Shown: positions 6,734 to 9,901 of the stretch, in pieces
Layout of the letters: each line of letters opens with the position of its first letter
How positions within the stretch are numbered: position 1 is the stretch's first letter
Assembly (NCBI GenBank): GCA_030824725.1
Contig: JAPJRE010000129.1
Location: forward strand, 1 to 9,901
Reading direction: 5' to 3'
DNA length: 9,901 bases
DNA from: Sphingomonas sp.
GTDB taxonomy: Bacteria > Pseudomonadota > Alphaproteobacteria > Sphingomonadales > Sphingomonadaceae
Program-made: the position numbers and the translations under genes
The notes under the pieces: generated by a model
What the model was told of the DNA's origin: nothing
The model's input: the letters and a program-made list of their open reading frames with translations, nothing else
Database searches by the model: none

Positions 6734-7117
6734 CTACTCCGCCGGCGGTTCCCACAGCTCGATCGGATTGCCCTCCGGATCATGGATGCGGGCGAAGCGG
6801 CCCGTTTCCGGTGTGTCCCATTCGGCCCGCGTCTCGATCGCCACGCCCGCCGCGTTGAGCTGTTCGAGCAGCCCGTCGAGATCGATCACCCGCAGGTTGA
6901 GCATCACCTGCTTGTCCGCGGCGTAATAGGTGCTGTCCGCCTGGAACGGCTGGAAGATGACGCCGCCGGGCTCGGGATACCAGAACCAGGGGCTCGCCTG
7001 GCCGCTGGGATCGGTGCCGCAGCCGCCGCCGACGCCGAGCATCTCCTGGTACCAGGTCTTCAGCGCTTCCGGATCCTGCGCGCGAAAGAAAAAGCCGCCC
7101 AGCCCCACTACCGGCAT
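6734..7117 (-). CDS. VOC-superfamily protein (glyoxalase/bleomycin-resistance fold)
   Basis: The 127-aa product has the paired beta-alpha-beta-beta-beta layout of VOC proteins. The first half runs from LGGFFFRAQDPEALKTWYQE, and the second from VMLNLRVIDLDGLLEQLNAA (about 71-90) to the signature FARIHDPEGNPIELWEP (about 108-124). Glu120 in IELW is the usual C-terminal metal ligand. The first-module position normally occupied by His or Glu is in a GLGGFFF stretch, so a complete metal site is not evident and the substrate cannot be named. Such proteins range from glyoxalase I and dioxygenases to drug-binding proteins. The cysteine and glycines at GGGCGTDPSG are unusual for the first loop but look like an insertion of the subgroup. 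ATG 7117 follows a GGGGG stretch by 6 nt and lies 14 nt after the glnD stop, so it probably rides on the glnD transcript. Confidence 0.88.
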   Translation of the reverse strand: MPVVGLGGFFFRAQDPEALKTWYQEMLGVGGGCGTDPSGQASPWFWYPEPGGVIFQPFQADSTYYAADKQVMLNLRVIDLDGLLEQLNAAGVAIETRAEWDTPETGRFARIHDPEGNPIELWEPPAE

Positions 7118-7131
7118 GTCCGTCCCCCGAT

Positions 7132-9879
7132 TCAGGCGGCCTGGGCGATCTCCTCGCCGGCCGCGGCTTCCAGCAGGCGCCGCTCGATCGTCTTGAGTCG
7201 CGACGTCGAACTGATCTTATCCCCGATCAGATCGGTCAGATAGAAGGTATCGACCGCGCGCTCGCCGTACGTCGCGACATGCGCCGAGTGGATCGTCACC
7301 TTGGACTGGAACAGCGCATTGGCGAGACTGTAGAGCAAGGCCGGCCGATCGCGCGCATTGACTTCGATGACGGTGAAGCGGTTCGATGCCTTGTTGTCGA
7401 TGAACACATTGGGTTCGATCGAGAAGGCGTCGGCGCGCAGGCGCACCGGCGCCTTGGTCTTGAGCCGTTCGGAAAGCCGCGCGCGGTTGGCCAGCGCATC
7501 GGCGATGCCGGTCTTGAGCCGGTTGAGCCGCGCTTCCTCGTCGAACGGCTGGCCGAACGGGTCCTGTACGAGAAAATTGTCGAGCGCCATGCCGTCGCGC
7601 GTCGTGTGGATGCGCGCGTCGATGATATTGCCGCCGGCGACGTGGATGGCGCCGGCGATGCGGTAGAACAGGCCGGGATGGTCGGCGGCATAGACCGTGA
7701 CCAGCGTCGCACCGCGATCGGGATAGACCTGCGCCTCGACGTGCAGCGTCGCGTCTCCCGCCGCGGCGACCATCGCGGCGTTGCGTTCCAGCACGTCGAT
7801 CGGCTCGGCGATCCAGTAGCTTTCGGTGAAGCGGCGCTTGAACGCCTCGAACTTGGCGGGCGTCCAGCCGAGGGCGGCGGCCAGCTCCTCCTGCTTGGCG
7901 GCGATCCGTTCGGTGCGGCCACGCTGCTTGTGGCCGAGCCGCAGCACTTCCTCGGCGGCTTCGTACAGCCCGCCAAGCAGCTGGCGCTTCCAGCCGTTCC
8001 ACACGCCGGGGCCGACCGCGCGGATGTCGACCACGGTCAGCGCCAGCAGCATGCGGAGGCGCTCGGCGCTCTGCACCTGGGCGGTAAAGTCGAGGATGGT
8101 CTTGAAGTCGGCGAGGTCGCGCTTGAAGGCGGTGGCGGACATCAGCAGGTGCCAGCGGACCAGCCACGCCACCATCTCGGTCTCGCCCGGCGTCAGGCCG
8201 AGCCGCGGGCAAAGCCGCTCCGCCACTTCGGCACCCAGGATCGAATGGTCGCCGCTGCGGCCCTTGGCGATGTCGTGCAGCAGCACCGCCACGTACAGCG
8301 CGCGGCGCGAGGCGAGCTGATGGAGGATGCCGCTGGCGAGCGGATGGTCTTCCTTGAGCTGCCCCTTCTCGATCTTGCTAAGCAGCCCGATCGCGCGGAT
8401 CGAATGCTCGTCCACCGTGTAGTGATGGTACATGTCGAACTGCATCTGCGCGACGACGCGGCCGAAATCGGGCACGAACCGCCCGAACACGCCCGCCTCG
8501 TTCATCCAGCGCAGCACCGTCTCCGGATCGCGCGGGGAGGTCAGCACGTCGAGGAACAGCGCGTTGGCGCGCGGATCGTTGCGGACGTCGTCGACCAGCT
8601 TGGCGTCGCGCGCGGCGGCGCGCATCGCCAGCGGGTGGATCTCCAGCTCGTGCAGGTCGGCGAGTGCGAACAGCTCGATCAGCCGGACGGGATCCTCGCG
8701 GAAGAAGGTGTCGCGCGGCAGCGCCAGCCGGCCGCGCTCCAGCACGAAGCCCTTGAGCTTGCGCCGCCCGCGCCACAGCGCCGGGAAGCCAAAGCGTCGT
8801 CCGCGCGTGGCGAACTTCTCGTCGAGATGCGCGAGGAACACACCCGTCAGGTCCCCTACCACCTTCGCCTGGAGGAAGTAATAGCGCATGAAGCGCTCGA
8901 CCTTGGACATGCCCGGGCGATCGGCGAAGCGCATCCGCTCGGCGATCTCGCGCTGGACGTCGAAGGTCAGGCGGTCCTCGGGGCGGTTGGTGATCAGGTG
9001 CAGCTGGCAGCGCACCGCCCAGAGGAAATTCTCGGCGCGGCGGAACTGGCGATATTCGGCCGGCGTCAGCAGTCCGGCCTCGACCAGCTGGGCGGGCTCG
9101 CGGACGTTGTAGGCGAATTTGCCGATCCAGAAGAGCGTGTGGAGGTCGCGCAGGCCGCCCTTGCCTTCCTTCACATTGGGTTCGACGACATAGCGGCTGT
9201 CGCCCATCTTTTTGTGGCGGGCGTTGCGCTCCTCCAGCTTGGCGGTGATGAAGCCGCGCGCGCTGTCCGCCTGGACGTCGGCCTTGAAGCGGCGGGCGGC
9301 CTCGTCATAGAGTTCGGTATCGCCCCAAACATAGCGGGCCTCGAGCAGGGCGGTGCAGATCGTCACGTCGGCCTTGGCCTGGCGCACCATCTCGTCGAGC
9401 GAGCGCGACGAATGCCCCACCTTCAGCCGCATGTCCCACAGCGAATAGAGCATCGATTCGATCACCTGCTCGCTCCAGCCGGTGACCTTCCAGGGGGTGA
9501 GGAAGCCGATGTCGATGTCCGAATGCGGCGCCATCTCGCCGCGGCCATAGCCGCCCACCGCGATCAGCGTCATCCGCTCGGCGGCGGTGGGATTGGCATT
9601 GGGGTGGAGCCGCTCGACAGTGAAGTCCCAGAGCAGGCGCAGGATCTGATCGGTAAGGAAGGCGCCCGCGGCGGCGGCTTCCAGCCCACGCGAGGGGTGC
9701 TCGGCGAGGCGACGCGCGATCTCCGCCTGGCCGGCATCGAGCGCGGCCTTGAGCGCCGTGGCACCCGCCTGGCGTAGTGCTGCGGTATCGCGGGCCTCCA
9801 GCGCGGCGAGGCGTTCGGCAACGGCACGGCGATCGATCAGGGCGCGGCGGTGGGGCACGGAAGCAAAGCGGGTCGGCAT
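7132..9879 (-). CDS. glnD: Bifunctional PII uridylyltransferase/uridylyl-removing enzyme
   Basis: GlnD senses glutamine and adds UMP to, or removes it from, PII proteins (GlnB/GlnK), thereby controlling glutamine synthetase and nitrogen gene expression. It acts in the cytoplasm. The 915-aa product has all expected domains. The nucleotidyltransferase motif GGYGRGEMAPHSDIDI lies at 109-124, with metal-binding Asp121 and Asp123. A GlnD-specific EPNVKEGKGGLRDLHTLFWI segment lies at about 233-252. The HD hydrolase domain includes HHYTVDEHS (485-493) and LLHDIAKGRSGDHS (533-546, His535/Asp536). Two ACT domains follow: about 725-800 (VYAADHPGLFYRIAGAIHVA) and about 835-905 (VNARDRPALLYSLANALFQS). 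The length fits the roughly 900-940 aa of alphaproteobacterial GlnD. The start is less certain: the frame stays open to the right edge, and no Shine-Dalgarno precedes ATG 9879, so a start beyond the window or weakly initiated translation is possible. A VOC gene follows 14 nt after its stop. Confidence 0.96.
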   Translation of the reverse strand: MPTRFASVPHRRALIDRRAVAERLAALEARDTAALRQAGATALKAALDAGQAEIARRLAEHPSRGLEAAAAGAFLTDQILRLLWDFTVERLHPNANPTAAERMTLIAVGGYGRGEMAPHSDIDIGFLTPWKVTGWSEQVIESMLYSLWDMRLKVGHSSRSLDEMVRQAKADVTICTALLEARYVWGDTELYDEAARRFKADVQADSARGFITAKLEERNARHKKMGDSRYVVEPNVKEGKGGLRDLHTLFWIGKFAYNVREPAQLVEAGLLTPAEYRQFRRAENFLWAVRCQLHLITNRPEDRLTFDVQREIAERMRFADRPGMSKVERFMRYYFLQAKVVGDLTGVFLAHLDEKFATRGRRFGFPALWRGRRKLKGFVLERGRLALPRDTFFREDPVRLIELFALADLHELEIHPLAMRAAARDAKLVDDVRNDPRANALFLDVLTSPRDPETVLRWMNEAGVFGRFVPDFGRVVAQMQFDMYHHYTVDEHSIRAIGLLSKIEKGQLKEDHPLASGILHQLASRRALYVAVLLHDIAKGRSGDHSILGAEVAERLCPRLGLTPGETEMVAWLVRWHLLMSATAFKRDLADFKTILDFTAQVQSAERLRMLLALTVVDIRAVGPGVWNGWKRQLLGGLYEAAEEVLRLGHKQRGRTERIAAKQEELAAALGWTPAKFEAFKRRFTESYWIAEPIDVLERNAAMVAAAGDATLHVEAQVYPDRGATLVTVYAADHPGLFYRIAGAIHVAGGNIIDARIHTTRDGMALDNFLVQDPFGQPFDEEARLNRLKTGIADALANRARLSERLKTKAPVRLRADAFSIEPNVFIDNKASNRFTVIEVNARDRPALLYSLANALFQSKVTIHSAHVATYGERAVDTFYLTDLIGDKISSTSRLKTIERRLLEAAAGEEIAQAA

Positions 9880-9888
9880 GCGAGTCAG

Positions 9889-9901
9889 ATAGGAGGAATT
9901 G
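9889..9901 (+). promoter_or_regulatory. Shine-Dalgarno-like AGGAGG at the right edge
   Basis: AGGAGG at 9891-9896 is a consensus ribosome-binding site on the + strand, leaving 5 nt (AATTG) before the window ends. A start codon just beyond would define a gene divergent from glnD, with only about 20-30 bp between the two starts. It may equally be chance, or coding sequence of a - strand gene upstream of glnD. Confidence 0.3.

Noticed and set aside
7279..9777. Very long + strand open frame opposite glnD
   Set aside because: It is antisense to a complete GlnD with all motifs. Long mirror frames are expected at this GC content, and its protein shows no recognisable domain.

Overview
The window looks like a chromosomal core region of a GC-rich alphaproteobacterium, most likely Sphingomonas or a close relative (Sphingomonadales). 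The evidence is the alpha-type ribosomal/RNA polymerase cluster rpsM-rpsK-rpoA-rplQ with no rpsD in it, the character of the RpoA and GlnD proteins, a secreted prolyl oligopeptidase of the type known from Sphingomonas, and two families of GC-rich palindromic intergenic repeats of a kind I recall from Sphingomonas-like genomes. The assignment comes from reading the sequence and not from a database search.

Layout. Positions 1-100 hold no identifiable gene. A short, AT-richer ORF (101-454, +) encodes an uncharacterised CxxC...CxxC protein. The 443-bp gap that follows holds a 96-bp palindromic repeat, two candidate sigma70-type promoters exactly 60 bp apart, and a foldable leader. Next comes the translation/transcription block rpsM (S13), rpsK (S11), rpoA (RNAP alpha) and rplQ (L17) on the + strand, closed by a clear intrinsic terminator (3614-3645). 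The rpsK-rpoA gap holds two strong hairpins; the second could form a pseudoknot with the rpoA Shine-Dalgarno sequence. The rpoA-rplQ gap is unusually long (260 bp) and filled by a six-hairpin repeat element.

Downstream on the + strand are a 42-aa single-pass membrane protein, a secreted S9A prolyl oligopeptidase and, 16 nt behind it, a small HExxH metallopeptidase-like protein. On the - strand, glnD (PII uridylyltransferase/uridylyl-removing enzyme) reads leftwards into a VOC-family (glyoxalase/bleomycin-resistance fold) gene starting 14 nt after the glnD stop. The two converging units are separated by a second copy of the 96-bp palindrome. The right edge cuts just upstream of the glnD start.

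None of the coding genes amounts to an unknown system. The less ordinary signals are non-coding: the possible pseudoknot at the rpoA start, the hairpin array between rpoA and rplQ, the twin promoters before rpsM, and the repeated palindromes. All of these are structural inferences from sequence and are untested.
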